A stretch of DNA of 64,000 nt from Sphingomonas sp. TREG-RG-20F-R18-01 (lineage in GTDB: Bacteria; Pseudomonadota; Alphaproteobacteria; Sphingomonadales; Sphingomonadaceae): contig NZ_JAKNQQ010000005.1 in the NCBI RefSeq assembly GCF_022662475.1, positions 302,117 to 366,116 of the forward strand. The letters run 5' to 3'. The translations under genes and the position numbers were made by a program. Below, piece after piece: positions 34,047 to 42,532 of the stretch (within the stretch, counting starts at the first letter, position 1; every line of letters begins with the position of its first letter). Below the pieces are notes generated by a model. The model was not told the origin of the DNA. It saw nothing but the letters and a program-made list of their open reading frames with translations, and did not search any database.

Positions 34047-36236
34047 TCAGGTGATCCAGGCGGGAACCGCCAGGCGTGCAGGGCGGGATTCGCCATGGGT
34101 CCCGACCTGGCGGACGGCAACCACGGTTCCGTTTGCGCGCTCCGCGGCGAGTAGCAGCAGGGTCGGGCTGGTCACCGAGACGCTGCGGAAGACACCGGCT
34201 TCGTCGCCGATCGTGACGCGATAGGCTTCCCGCTCTTCGCCCAGCGGGGCATCGACGCCGTCGGTCCATTGCCAGCCAGTTCTGCTGCGTCGCACCCATT
34301 GCACTGCAACATCGCCATTCCCGATCTCGCGCAGATCGAGCTGGACGGGGGATGGCGGTACGATCGACGCACCGTCGGGGGTCAGCACGGCGCTTGCCGG
34401 GCCGGCCAGATCCCCTGGCCCGGTCGCGAGCAGACGGACGGGGCTGCCCAGCGTTGCCAGCGTCAGGTCCAGGGTAGTCGCGCTTTCCGGGGTCAGCACG
34501 GCAAAGGGGTCGCCCGGCGCCTGAGTCCCGATGGCGTCTTCGGTGCCGCGGCGTCCGCGCAGCAGTCCGGAAAGTTTCCAGCGGGTCATGCCGACTTGGT
34601 CCGCAACGCCGAACTGGAGCATTTCCTTTCCAGCGAGCGCCACGTTCGCGCCTGCAGCAAGCGCGGCGGGATCCGCGCCGGCCAGCGTCATCTCGGCATG
34701 CGCCAGGTCGACCTCGATCCATCGCGCGTGGTCGACCAGCGCCGCACTGCCGCCCGACGACATGGCGACGATGCGGCCGATCACGCCGGGTGCGGCCGTC
34801 GCGCCCGCATTGACCCAGCGCGCCCCGTCATCGACGCTGTACAGGATCGCCGCGCGACGCCACCCCGGCGCGGTTCCCGCAGCGATGATCGTCAGGCGCG
34901 GGGCCGCCAGCAGGACATCGTCGAACGGCAGCATCTCGGCCACCACGAGCAGCGTCTGCCCCGTTGCCACATCGGGCGCAGGCAGCAGGCGTCCGGGACT
35001 GGCGCGCGCCGCCGCGGTTCGCGCCGCGAGGCGGACACACACCAGCGTCACGACGTGCTGCTCGAACGCCCAGTGCGTGACGTGCCACACCCCCGCCACA
35101 TCCCGGATGGTGACGCAGGTGCCGGGCAGGATATCCAGCGCATCCCAGCCCAGGGTAACGGTGCGCTGCTCGCGGCCCGCCTCGCCCTGCGCGAGGATCT
35201 GTTCGGCGATCGTCTTGGCGGATCCCGCATCGACCGCCGCGGCAAGCGCGACGCGATCTTCGCGCGCGCCCGCCCCGGGCCGCCGTGCGCGCTGGACACC
35301 CACCTGGAAATCACGCGCCGGATCGTAATACGACACCACCACCTGCCGCGCGACGGTCTCCAGTGCGGCGATGCTGCGACCCGCCGCGCCCGGCGTGGCG
35401 CCGTCCGCAATCGTTTCGCCCAGGTCGATGACGCGATCGGCGACTGTCCCGCCGCGCTGGACCAGGCGCGCGTCGGTCAATCCGGGGGCGGGCGCAAACC
35501 ACGTCCCGCTCGCCTCGGCAAGCGGCTCGATCGCGCTGCGGACGCTGTCGCCATAAGCCGCGAAGCCGGTCACCGTGCCCGCCGCCCCGTCGCCGACGAT
35601 CCCGTCGTCGGAGGGATCGGCGACGATCGCGCCGATGCTCACCGGACCCGCATCGGCGATCACTTCGAACGTCAGCGACGGAATACGGTTGCCGTAATCC
35701 GCGAGCTGGAGCTGTTCGAACACGGCATAGGCGACCCCGCGATGCGCCGGCGAGAGCCCGCCCCCCTCGGCCGCGGCGAGCAACGGGTCGATCGCCTGGT
35801 CCTCGTCCCCACGGTGCAACCGGAACCCGGTCGCGCTCTTGAAAGCGCCATCCGCCCCGCGCAGCAACTTGCCATCGGCCCAGATCCGCCCGACGTCCAG
35901 GATCGGGCGCCCCGACAACGCCACCGCGAACGACACCGAATAGCTGTAGGCGGTGAGGCTCGGCTGCCCCTTGCCACTACTGCTCCTGGTCGTGCTCTCG
36001 ATCAGCTCGGTCGACCAGATGACGCAGCCACCGACCCGCATCGTTCCGTAGATCCGCTGGATCGGCGTCCCATAGCTCGACGTCTGACCCTGGAGTGTGG
36101 ACAGGCGCGGCCCCTCGCGTCCCTTGGGCGCGAACAGCAGGTCATGGTCGATCACGCTACCAAGCGCCGCCCCGATGGCACCTCCGATCGGTCCGCCGAT
36201 CACGGTGCCGGCAACTGTGAGCACGAGCGTCGCCAT
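34047..36236 (-). CDS. GTA host-specificity/tail hub protein (gp15-like, short form)
   Basis: 729 residues. The N-terminus has a glycine-rich hydrophobic stretch (AGTVIGGPIGGAIGAALG) followed by GPRLSTLQGQTSSYGTPIQRIYG, the start seen in GTA tail proteins. The middle (phage-tail domain, ITDARLV..SYYDPARDFQVG) and the end (SGLLRGRRGTEDAIG, AVQWVRRSRTGWQW) match the Rcc01698-like C-terminal part. RcGTA gp15 is about 1300 residues. The TIM-barrel-like section expected here is absent and may be represented by the N-terminal region fused to DUF2460. It probably forms the tail tip that recognises the host envelope. Confidence 0.82.
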   Translation of the reverse strand: MATLVLTVAGTVIGGPIGGAIGAALGSVIDHDLLFAPKGREGPRLSTLQGQTSSYGTPIQRIYGTMRVGGCVIWSTELIESTTRSSSGKGQPSLTAYSYSVSFAVALSGRPILDVGRIWADGKLLRGADGAFKSATGFRLHRGDEDQAIDPLLAAAEGGGLSPAHRGVAYAVFEQLQLADYGNRIPSLTFEVIADAGPVSIGAIVADPSDDGIVGDGAAGTVTGFAAYGDSVRSAIEPLAEASGTWFAPAPGLTDARLVQRGGTVADRVIDLGETIADGATPGAAGRSIAALETVARQVVVSYYDPARDFQVGVQRARRPGAGAREDRVALAAAVDAGSAKTIAEQILAQGEAGREQRTVTLGWDALDILPGTCVTIRDVAGVWHVTHWAFEQHVVTLVCVRLAARTAAARASPGRLLPAPDVATGQTLLVVAEMLPFDDVLLAAPRLTIIAAGTAPGWRRAAILYSVDDGARWVNAGATAAPGVIGRIVAMSSGGSAALVDHARWIEVDLAHAEMTLAGADPAALAAGANVALAGKEMLQFGVADQVGMTRWKLSGLLRGRRGTEDAIGTQAPGDPFAVLTPESATTLDLTLATLGSPVRLLATGPGDLAGPASAVLTPDGASIVPPSPVQLDLREIGNGDVAVQWVRRSRTGWQWTDGVDAPLGEEREAYRVTIGDEAGVFRSVSVTSPTLLLLAAERANGTVVAVRQVGTHGESRPARLAVPAWIT

Positions 36237-36239
36237 CGA

Positions 36240-36653
36240 TCAATCCTCCCGACTATCGCGCACGTGCCAGCACCCGAGCAGCGGCCATGGTGGCATGCCC
36301 GGCCGTTCAACCACGCGACGCAGCATGGCATCGGCATGGACGATCCCGCCAGGCACGATCACCGCCAGATGCAATTGCCCGAGACCACTGTCGAAAAGCG
36401 CAATCGCACCGGGTCGCACGGTCGCTGCGGGCACGAACCCGGCGGCATCGAACTGCGCACGCACCCGCGCGACGTCGCCCCCGTGCAGCGCGTACCCGGT
36501 GGGCACCGCGCCGTCATAGCCCGCTCCGCGGGCCGCCACCGCTACGACCCCGACACAATCGAGCCCAAGAGCGGGATCGCGCCCGTGCAGGCGGAACCGC
36601 GCGCTCAGCACGGCCCGGGCGGCGGCCACCACCGCGCCATCGACGCGTGTCAT
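36240..36653 (-). CDS. NlpC/P60 cell-wall peptidase (GTA gp14-like)
   Basis: 137 residues. Catalytic Cys in GLDCVGVVAVAA and the His in GQLHLAVIVPGG give the NlpC/P60 Cys-His pair. In RcGTA the homologue sits at the tail tip and cuts peptidoglycan during DNA delivery. The start overlaps the DUF2163 stop (ATGA). Confidence 0.85.
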   Translation of the reverse strand: MTRVDGAVVAAARAVLSARFRLHGRDPALGLDCVGVVAVAARGAGYDGAVPTGYALHGGDVARVRAQFDAAGFVPAATVRPGAIALFDSGLGQLHLAVIVPGGIVHADAMLRRVVERPGMPPWPLLGCWHVRDSRED

Positions 36654-37462
36654 GCGCCCGGATAGCGCGTCAGCAGGTCGATCCCCGGCAGATACGGTTC
36701 CCCGCGAAAGTTTGCGGCATTGCCGAAGCGCGTGGCGCACGTCGCGAGGCTCTTGTCGCATCCCTCGATCAGCTCGACGCGGTCGCCGACGGCCACCGGC
36801 ATGGCGGGCTCGCCGCGCAACGTCACGTCGGCCGCCGACGACGCCGCGATCGCCGCGCGCAGACCGCCGTTCGCGCCACCGATCCAGCGCAGCAGGCCAC
36901 CGCCATAGGCGTTGGCGCTCGGCTCGAAAGCATCCAGCGTCAGCGTCTGCCCGCTGGCCGTCACCACGCGCTGCAGCCGCCGACGCGCGGCCAGCGCGAC
37001 ACGGCAGCGCTTGTCGCCGAGCTCGGCGCGGCATTCGGCGGAGGTCAGCTCGACCACCGGTCGATCCAGTCCGGCGCTGGCACCGCGCAATTCGGCGGTG
37101 AAGGCCCCGCGCCGGGTTTCGACCGCGCCGATCGTTCCCAGGCCAAGCGGGACGCGCGTCGCATCCGCCCCCGTCCAGTCCGCCGCGAACAGCACGACTC
37201 GCGCGCCGTCCCAGCGTCCGGCGAGCAGGTCCGCCTCGGTGATCGCCGCACTGGTCAGCGCGCCGGTAATGTCCATCGTATCGGCATCCAGCCCGTCGCC
37301 ACGCCGGATCGCCGATGGCGTCATGCCGGGGGCGGCCCGGTGAACGAGGCCGTCGATCAGCAGATCGCGATCGTGATCGGTCAGCCCCAAGGCGATCCCG
37401 TCGCACCGCTCGATCCGCCAGCACAGCGCGATCGTCGTCAGCGGCCCGTCGAGAACGCTCAC
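36650..37462 (-). CDS. DUF2163 tail protein (GTA gp13-like)
   Basis: 270 residues from a GTG at 37462 that overlaps the previous stop (GTGA). Typical DUF2163/phage BR0599 features: CWRIERCDGIALGLTDHDRD near the start, then VELTSAECRAELGDKRC and CDKSLATCATRFGNAANFRGEP at the end. The repeated Cys residues may bind an iron-sulfur cluster, as found for the RcGTA homologue. Part of the distal tail hub. Confidence 0.87.
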   Translation of the reverse strand: MSVLDGPLTTIALCWRIERCDGIALGLTDHDRDLLIDGLVHRAAPGMTPSAIRRGDGLDADTMDITGALTSAAITEADLLAGRWDGARVVLFAADWTGADATRVPLGLGTIGAVETRRGAFTAELRGASAGLDRPVVELTSAECRAELGDKRCRVALAARRRLQRVVTASGQTLTLDAFEPSANAYGGGLLRWIGGANGGLRAAIAASSAADVTLRGEPAMPVAVGDRVELIEGCDKSLATCATRFGNAANFRGEPYLPGIDLLTRYPGA

Positions 37463-39774
37463 GCCCCCGCCTCGCGCACTTCGATCAGCGGGACCCGGGA
37501 TGCCGTCCCGGCGAGGAACGTCGCGCGCGAGACGCTGAGCGTATCCTCGGCGAAGCGGACGGGAACATCGAACAGAAACCCCACGCACACCGCTGCGCCC
37601 GCCGCGGGTGGCGCGTCGAGGTCGACCCACCCGCCCGCGACCACCGAAAAGGCGGTCGTCTCGGTGGCCGCGACCGCCACGCGGACGCTGCCCGCGACGG
37701 GGCGCGTGATCCGCCGCGTGGTGTCGTCGTAGCGCTTGGTCAGCGCAAAGCGGGCAGTGATCCCGTCGCCAACGCCAATCTGCTGATCGAACGGAGTCGG
37801 GACGTCCCCGCCCGAACACGCGTCGAACGGATCGCGCAACCGAAAGCCCCGCGCCGGCCCCAGCCGCGCCCGAAAGAACGCCAGCAGGGTCGCGATATCC
37901 GCTTCCGAGCGCACGCCGGGGCCGACATCATACCGCGTCCGCGCTTCGCCCCAGCTTGCGTTGCGCGTCTCGAAACCGCCACCGCTCGTCACGATCGCGG
38001 TGGAAAATCCGGGGGTGACCTCGGCCTCCTGCCCGAGCGCGATCGGGAACAGCACGTCGTCGAACGCGTCCATGGCATCCTCCCCCTGATCGAAATGCAC
38101 GTACCCGTCGCGCAGCACCTGCGGCAGCGCCCACACGAAGGTGCGCCCCGTTCCGCGCGCCTGCGCCGCCGCCACCGCGGCCTCGATCGCACGCCAGTCG
38201 GCCACCTGATCGGGCCGGAGCACGAAACCGGAAAAATAATGCGTATCTGCGGCCGCGTAGCCAAGCCGTGCCTGCATCGCCGCAACCCCGCGCGCGGTGG
38301 CCGCGACATTGCCCGCGACGACGAAATCATAATCCTCGAGTTGCAGCACGTCGAACGCAGGCCTGGCCCAGCCGAGCGGGACGTTGGCGCGCCGTGCGTC
38401 GGGCATTGCGGTTGCCAGCACGGTCGGTAGATACACCAGCAAATGGGTCTGTACGGCCGGGGCAACGCTGCGCACCGCCGCGACCAGCTTTGCGGTCGAG
38501 GCGGCGAGCACCACGCCCGCGGCGTCCAGCAGCGCCTGTTCGCCGGCAGTGGTCATGGTCGCGAGCGTCGCGATCGGCACCGGATCGCCACCGAACGCTG
38601 CCCTGGCCGCCGCATCGTACAGGCAGGGGCGGCCATCGGGCATGACCCACCACCAGGGTTCGCCGACCTGGAATTTCGGCGCGAGGCCGGCCGCCAGCGC
38701 AAGCCCGAGGAACGCGGCCGCGACCGTCCGCAGATACGCCATCGCGCCGGCGTGCGCGGGGGACAACAGGGTGGAGGGTGGCGACCATCCGGTCAACGCG
38801 GGCGCGCCGTCCCAGGCGCGCTGCTTCCAGTCGCCCCAGCAATAGGCGTCGAACAGTTCGTAGCTGAGCGACCAGATCACGTCGAAGCCCAGCGCCTGGG
38901 CGGTCCGCGCGAAATCGGCATGCCAGGCCGCCGCCGCGACGTTCAGGACCCCGCCCGCCAGGCTGGCGTAATAGCCGCCCCCATTCGCCTCGAGCCGCAT
39001 ATAGTGGCTCATGCCGACATAATGCGTGATGCTGCCACGATAGCCGAGCAGCAGCACGTTGCGCAGCAACCGCGCGGGCGTGAGGGTGTAGCTGTCGTCA
39101 TACCCGCTCGCCATCGCGAGGCCATGCTCGGGCACGATGCCATCACCGATCGCAAGCACCGCGCCCGATCCGTCGCACGTCATCCCGCGCAGCTCGACCC
39201 ATGCCTCGACCGGGAGCGGAAGCGCGGGCGCGGGCGTGCTCGCCCCGGCGACATAGCCCGGCGGGACCAGCGATACGAACATCCGGTCGATGTCGCCCGC
39301 CCACACCGGGTCTGCCTCGCCCGGCAGGTCGAACCCGCCATCGAGCGCGGCGAAGTCGAGCGCGACCTGCGCGTACGTTGGCGTCCCTTCCGCATAATTC
39401 CACAGCCGTACATACCAGGCGCGCGCCGCCCCGCCGGCGTCGCGTCCCTCGATCGTCAGGACCGGCCCGTTGACCGCGTCCAGTGCCACCACCCCCGCCG
39501 ATCGCCACTGGAAGCTGAGCCGGCACCCGCGATAATCGCGCGCGGTTTCGTAGCGCAGCAGCGGATGATCGTGCGTGTCCTCGGATTCCCAGATCAGCCC
39601 GGCGAGATCGCCTGCCGTATGGAACACCGCATCGACGCGCAGCGCATCCGGCGCGATCGTCGTTACCGCCGCCATCATCGGACGCGGGAAATTGACCGTC
39701 CAGAAGCGCGGATCGAACCGCGAGAGCACGCCCTCGCTCTGCACCGTCCGCTCGGTCGCAAGCCAGAATGCCAT
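37459..39774 (-). CDS. Fusion: large N-terminal tail domain plus DUF2460 (GTA gp12-like)
   Basis: 771 residues from the ATG at 39774 (GGGGAAG upstream). Residues about 568-771 are a complete DUF2460 domain (VTPGFSTAIVTSGGGFETRN, FRARLGPARGFRLRDPFDA), about the size of stand-alone gp12. Residues 1-567 are not found in RcGTA gp12. The section with GFDVIWSLSYELFDAYCWGD and FQVGEPWWWVMPDGRPCLYD looks like a TIM-barrel glycosidase-like fold. At the domain boundary, GGGGGAGG stands 5 nt before ATG 38073, so DUF2460 could also be made alone by internal initiation. Confidence 0.82.
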   Translation of the reverse strand: MAFWLATERTVQSEGVLSRFDPRFWTVNFPRPMMAAVTTIAPDALRVDAVFHTAGDLAGLIWESEDTHDHPLLRYETARDYRGCRLSFQWRSAGVVALDAVNGPVLTIEGRDAGGAARAWYVRLWNYAEGTPTYAQVALDFAALDGGFDLPGEADPVWAGDIDRMFVSLVPPGYVAGASTPAPALPLPVEAWVELRGMTCDGSGAVLAIGDGIVPEHGLAMASGYDDSYTLTPARLLRNVLLLGYRGSITHYVGMSHYMRLEANGGGYYASLAGGVLNVAAAAWHADFARTAQALGFDVIWSLSYELFDAYCWGDWKQRAWDGAPALTGWSPPSTLLSPAHAGAMAYLRTVAAAFLGLALAAGLAPKFQVGEPWWWVMPDGRPCLYDAAARAAFGGDPVPIATLATMTTAGEQALLDAAGVVLAASTAKLVAAVRSVAPAVQTHLLVYLPTVLATAMPDARRANVPLGWARPAFDVLQLEDYDFVVAGNVAATARGVAAMQARLGYAAADTHYFSGFVLRPDQVADWRAIEAAVAAAQARGTGRTFVWALPQVLRDGYVHFDQGEDAMDAFDDVLFPIALGQEAEVTPGFSTAIVTSGGGFETRNASWGEARTRYDVGPGVRSEADIATLLAFFRARLGPARGFRLRDPFDACSGGDVPTPFDQQIGVGDGITARFALTKRYDDTTRRITRPVAGSVRVAVAATETTAFSVVAGGWVDLDAPPAAGAAVCVGFLFDVPVRFAEDTLSVSRATFLAGTASRVPLIEVREAGA

Positions 39775-39833
39775 GACGCTTCCCCTTTCCGCCGCACCAA
39801 ACCGCCCGCAGCCGGCAGCGCGGAACCGTTGCC

Positions 39834-40406
39834 TTATGGTCCGCTCAGCGCCGCCTTGACCGCGCGCGCCACCTGACGGCTCGACGCCGCGAGCGCCTGG
39901 GGGCCATCGGTCCCGCCCTGGACGGTGATCGACACGCGGACATCCCGCGCTCTCTGCCCCCCGCCGGCGGCAACGATGCTGCCGCTCGCGGTCGGCACGA
40001 ACAGTTCGGGCCCGCGCTCCCCGACCCAATACGGCCGCGCAGGCGATACCGGGCCGCCGGTCGCCCGCCCGGGCGCCCCCCCGACCAGGCCGGACAAGGC
40101 GCCGAGCAGACCGGTCGCGCCACCCCCGCCGGCATCGCCCCCGCCGAACAGCGCGTTCAGGCCATTGCGCAGCGCCGCCCCGGCGATATCGTCGAGCACC
40201 GACAGGGCGACCTTGCGCAAGTCCTCGAACCCCACCGATCCGGTCTGCAGCGCCTTGCCCAGCGCGGTTTCGATCGCGCGGCCGGCCCGATCCACGCCGC
40301 CCGTAAAAGGACCATCGAGCGACGCACGCATCGTATCGACGTCCCGCGCAAATCCCGCCGTATCAGCGCGCACGCCGACCACCAGGCGCTCGATCTCATC
40401 CTCCAT
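39834..40406 (-). CDS. GTA tail tape measure protein (gp11-like)
   Basis: 190 residues from the ATG at 40406 with GGAGG upstream. N-terminal coiled segment (DEIERLVVGVRADTAGFARD), Gly/Ala-rich middle (LFGGGDAGGGGATGLLGAL), then GGPVSPARPYWVGERGPELF, a motif common at the C-terminus of short tape measure proteins. It sets tail length and may help DNA entry. The short length fits the very short GTA tail. It overlaps the previous gene by 11 nt. Confidence 0.85.
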   Translation of the reverse strand: MEDEIERLVVGVRADTAGFARDVDTMRASLDGPFTGGVDRAGRAIETALGKALQTGSVGFEDLRKVALSVLDDIAGAALRNGLNALFGGGDAGGGGATGLLGALSGLVGGAPGRATGGPVSPARPYWVGERGPELFVPTASGSIVAAGGGQRARDVRVSITVQGGTDGPQALAASSRQVARAVKAALSGP

Positions 40407-40599
40407 CGGGAAAGGCCTCCTGCATGCGTGCGATCGTCGCGGCATCGGGCGGCGCGATGCCGCTCGCCCCGCCCGTCAGCACCGTCACCACCGTCGCCAG
40501 TTCCGCAGGGGTCGCGCGCCAGAACGTATCCGGGCTCCACCCCAGCACGGCCCCGGCCAGTCCCGCGAGCCGCGCGCTGACATCGGCAAACCGCTCCAT
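40396..40599 (-). CDS. GTA tail assembly chaperone (TIGR02216-like)
   Basis: 67 residues. Starts MERFADVSARLAGLAGAVLG and contains WSPDTFWRATPAEL, the signature of this small family next to gp10 in GTAs. It is thought to help tape measure and tail tube assembly. Its start overlaps the gp10 stop (ATGA). Confidence 0.85.
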   Translation of the reverse strand: MERFADVSARLAGLAGAVLGWSPDTFWRATPAELATVVTVLTGGASGIAPPDAATIARMQEAFPDGG

Positions 40600-40907
40600 C
40601 ACCGCCCCGCCAGGATCTGGCCGAGCAGGACGCGCAGCACCGGCGTGGCTGCGGCGAGCCCAGCGCGTACGACGCTGTCCCCCAGCGCCTCGCGCGTCAT
40701 CGCCTCCGGCGCATCCTGGCGGCAGTGCCAGAACAGCGCGACCATCTCGCCGAGCGCAAGCGACCCCGCCGCCGCGCGCTCGACGAGCGCGAACAACGGC
40801 CCGAGTTCTCGCTCGGCCGCGACCAGCGCGGCAAAGCTCGGCCGCAGCACGATGCGTTCGCCGGCAACGCGCAACTCGGCCTCGCCGCGCACGGGATTGG
40901 CGCTCAT
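40599..40907 (-). CDS. GTA gp10-like tail assembly protein
   Basis: 102 residues with NPVRGEAELRVAGERIVLRP, SFAALVAAERELGPLF and EMVALFWHCRQ, matching the GTA gp10 (DUF3356) family. It belongs with the downstream chaperone in tail assembly. ATGA overlaps on both sides. Confidence 0.85.
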   Translation of the reverse strand: MSANPVRGEAELRVAGERIVLRPSFAALVAAERELGPLFALVERAAAGSLALGEMVALFWHCRQDAPEAMTREALGDSVVRAGLAAATPVLRVLLGQILAGR

Positions 40908-41311
40908 GCCGCCACCACCGGTCCGGAACTCTCCAGACTGATCGTATAGCTGCGCTCGCCATTATAATCCCCGGCGTAGTCGAGCCGCGTCACGAGGAAC
41001 CGGCCGCTCAGCAGTTCGCCGCTCTCGAAGCTCAGCCGATAATCGTCGAGCACGCCCGACAGAGCGCTCGCCTTGATCCGCGTTTCCGCGCTCGACCCGG
41101 TAAAGACCCCGGCCGCCGACACCGTGACGCTGCGCACCCCCGCGCCCGACAGCAGCTCGCGCCAGCCGCCGGAATCCTTCGACGTCACGGCGACCAGCGC
41201 GCCATTGATGCTCAACTGCGTCGTGCGCAGCCCCGCAACGGTCTGATAAACGACCGGTGTCGCGCCGTTCCCCACCTTCAACAAGAAGGCGCTGCCTCGT
41301 TCCACGCTCAT
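40904..41311 (-). CDS. GTA major tail protein (gp9-like, TP901-1 family)
   Basis: 135 residues. SVERGSAFLLKVGNG, LRTTQLSINGALVAVTSKDS and GWRELLSGAGVRSVTVSAAG follow the phage major tail protein pattern, and the end is YTISLESSGPV. It forms the tail tube. Overlaps DUF3168 upstream and gp10 downstream by 4 nt each. Confidence 0.9.
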   Translation of the reverse strand: MSVERGSAFLLKVGNGATPVVYQTVAGLRTTQLSINGALVAVTSKDSGGWRELLSGAGVRSVTVSAAGVFTGSSAETRIKASALSGVLDDYRLSFESGELLSGRFLVTRLDYAGDYNGERSYTISLESSGPVVAA

Positions 41312-41694
41312 AAAGCCTCCATCATCCGGATCCGATAGTCCACGCTCGCGCTCCACTGGCCGGGGCTGCCGCCCGTGATCCGCAGACGCGCCAGCACCAC
41401 GCTCGCGAGTCTCCAGCCGGGCAGGTCGCGCGGGATCGCCTCGATCGCGGCGCCGACTCCGGCCGCGAGGGTCTCGATCCGCTCCGGCCCCTCGGCGGCA
41501 TCGCGGAGCGTCACCAGCAGGCGGATCTCGCGCCCGGCCAGGTCCTTCGTGCCCCAGTCGATCGCGATCAGGTCGCCGAGTTCGGCAAACGGCGCGGTCG
41601 CGCGGACCGGCGGCCCGAGGAAGACGCCGTTGAGCCCGGCGACCGCGCGCAACGCGGCAAGCGCCGCGGCCTGCAGCGTGCGTTCGGCGCTCAT
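41308..41694 (-). CDS. DUF3168 tail-terminator protein (GTA gp8-like)
   Basis: 128 residues. LQAAALAALRAVAGLNGVFLGP, TAPFAELGDLIAIDWGTKD and SASVDYRIRMMEAL are typical of DUF3168. These proteins cap the tail tube at the head-tail junction. Overlaps both neighbours by 4 nt. Confidence 0.87.
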   Translation of the reverse strand: MSAERTLQAAALAALRAVAGLNGVFLGPPVRATAPFAELGDLIAIDWGTKDLAGREIRLLVTLRDAAEGPERIETLAAGVGAAIEAIPRDLPGWRLASVVLARLRITGGSPGQWSASVDYRIRMMEAL

Positions 41695-41888
41695 CGCACG
41701 AGGCTCCCGATCCAGCGCAAGCGCGGATCGTCGGGCGCGATCCGCCCGACCAGCACGATCTCCGCCCCGCTGATCTCCACGAGAATGCCGGGCAACGCCG
41801 CGCGCAAGGCGGCGGCAACGCGGCGCCGCGCGCGATCCGCGGCCGCGGCCGCGATCGCATCGCCGCGCTGTTCGACCATCGTCAGCAT
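41691..41888 (-). CDS. Small GTA protein in the head-closure position
   Basis: 65 residues from the ATG at 41888. Ala/Arg-rich helix (AIAAAAADRARRRVAAALRAAL) followed by PGILVEISGAEIVLVGR. It occupies the place of RcGTA gp7 (head-tail adaptor) but is only about half its size and shows no similarity I can recognise. It overlaps the connector by 7 nt and DUF3168 by 4 nt, so it is clearly part of the operon. Confidence 0.7.
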   Translation of the reverse strand: MLTMVEQRGDAIAAAAADRARRRVAAALRAALPGILVEISGAEIVLVGRIAPDDPRLRWIGSLVR

Positions 41889-42439
41889 GGATGGTCTCCC
41901 GCGATCACGGCGATCCGCCGGAACGGTCGCCACAGCGCGGTCACCGCGAGCGGCGGCGGCGTACTGCCTTCGCGCGCAACGAACAGGTGCGCGGCGAGCA
42001 GGACGACGCCTTGCCGGATCGGGCCGGGCAAGCCGGGCCAGTCGGCCGCCAGCCCGCAATCGAACCCCAGCACGACCTCGTCCGCCGCAGGATCGATCAC
42101 GCGGACCCAACCGTCCCCCCGCGGATCGATGTCGATCGCATAACCGGCCGGGTCGAGCGGCGTCCCGGCGCGCGTCTCCACCACCGATATCGCCCGTACC
42201 GGTGCCGCGCTGATCCGTTGCCAGCCGCGGGCCGGCGCGAAACACGCGCGCATCGTCCGTGCGATCGTCACTTGCCCGAGGAACCGCTCGGCCAGCCCCA
42301 GCGCCGTTTCGACGAACGCGACGAGCAGGTCGTCCTCCGTATCGCTCGCCACGCGCAGCACCGCCTTGACCGCCACCAGCGCAAGCGCACGATCCCCCGC
42401 CCCGAGCGTCACCACGCCCGGCCCATTCCCGTCGATCAT
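41882..42439 (-). CDS. GTA head-tail connector (gp6-like)
   Basis: 185 residues with AAGGAA upstream. ALALVAVKAVLRVASDTEDD, LVAFVETALGLAERFLGQ and the C-terminal IRQGVVLLAAHLFVAREG follow the phage gp6-type connector pattern (helical head-tail adaptor). It should bind the portal ring. 93 nt separate it from the capsid gene. Confidence 0.85.
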   Translation of the reverse strand: MIDGNGPGVVTLGAGDRALALVAVKAVLRVASDTEDDLLVAFVETALGLAERFLGQVTIARTMRACFAPARGWQRISAAPVRAISVVETRAGTPLDPAGYAIDIDPRGDGWVRVIDPAADEVVLGFDCGLAADWPGLPGPIRQGVVLLAAHLFVAREGSTPPPLAVTALWRPFRRIAVIAGDHPC

Positions 42440-42532
42440 CTTGATTCCTTCGCAAAACGATCGCGGCGGCCGGCACGCGATCCCCTCCTCCGAGCCCCGC
42501 CCCGGGGGCCGCTCCCCGGCCGCCAGCGCCTG

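Noticed and set aside
34269..36665. 798-codon plus-strand frame opposite the GTA tail hub
   Set aside because: Antisense shadow. The real gene on the minus strand has clear GTA motifs, a proper start and tight spacing with neighbours.
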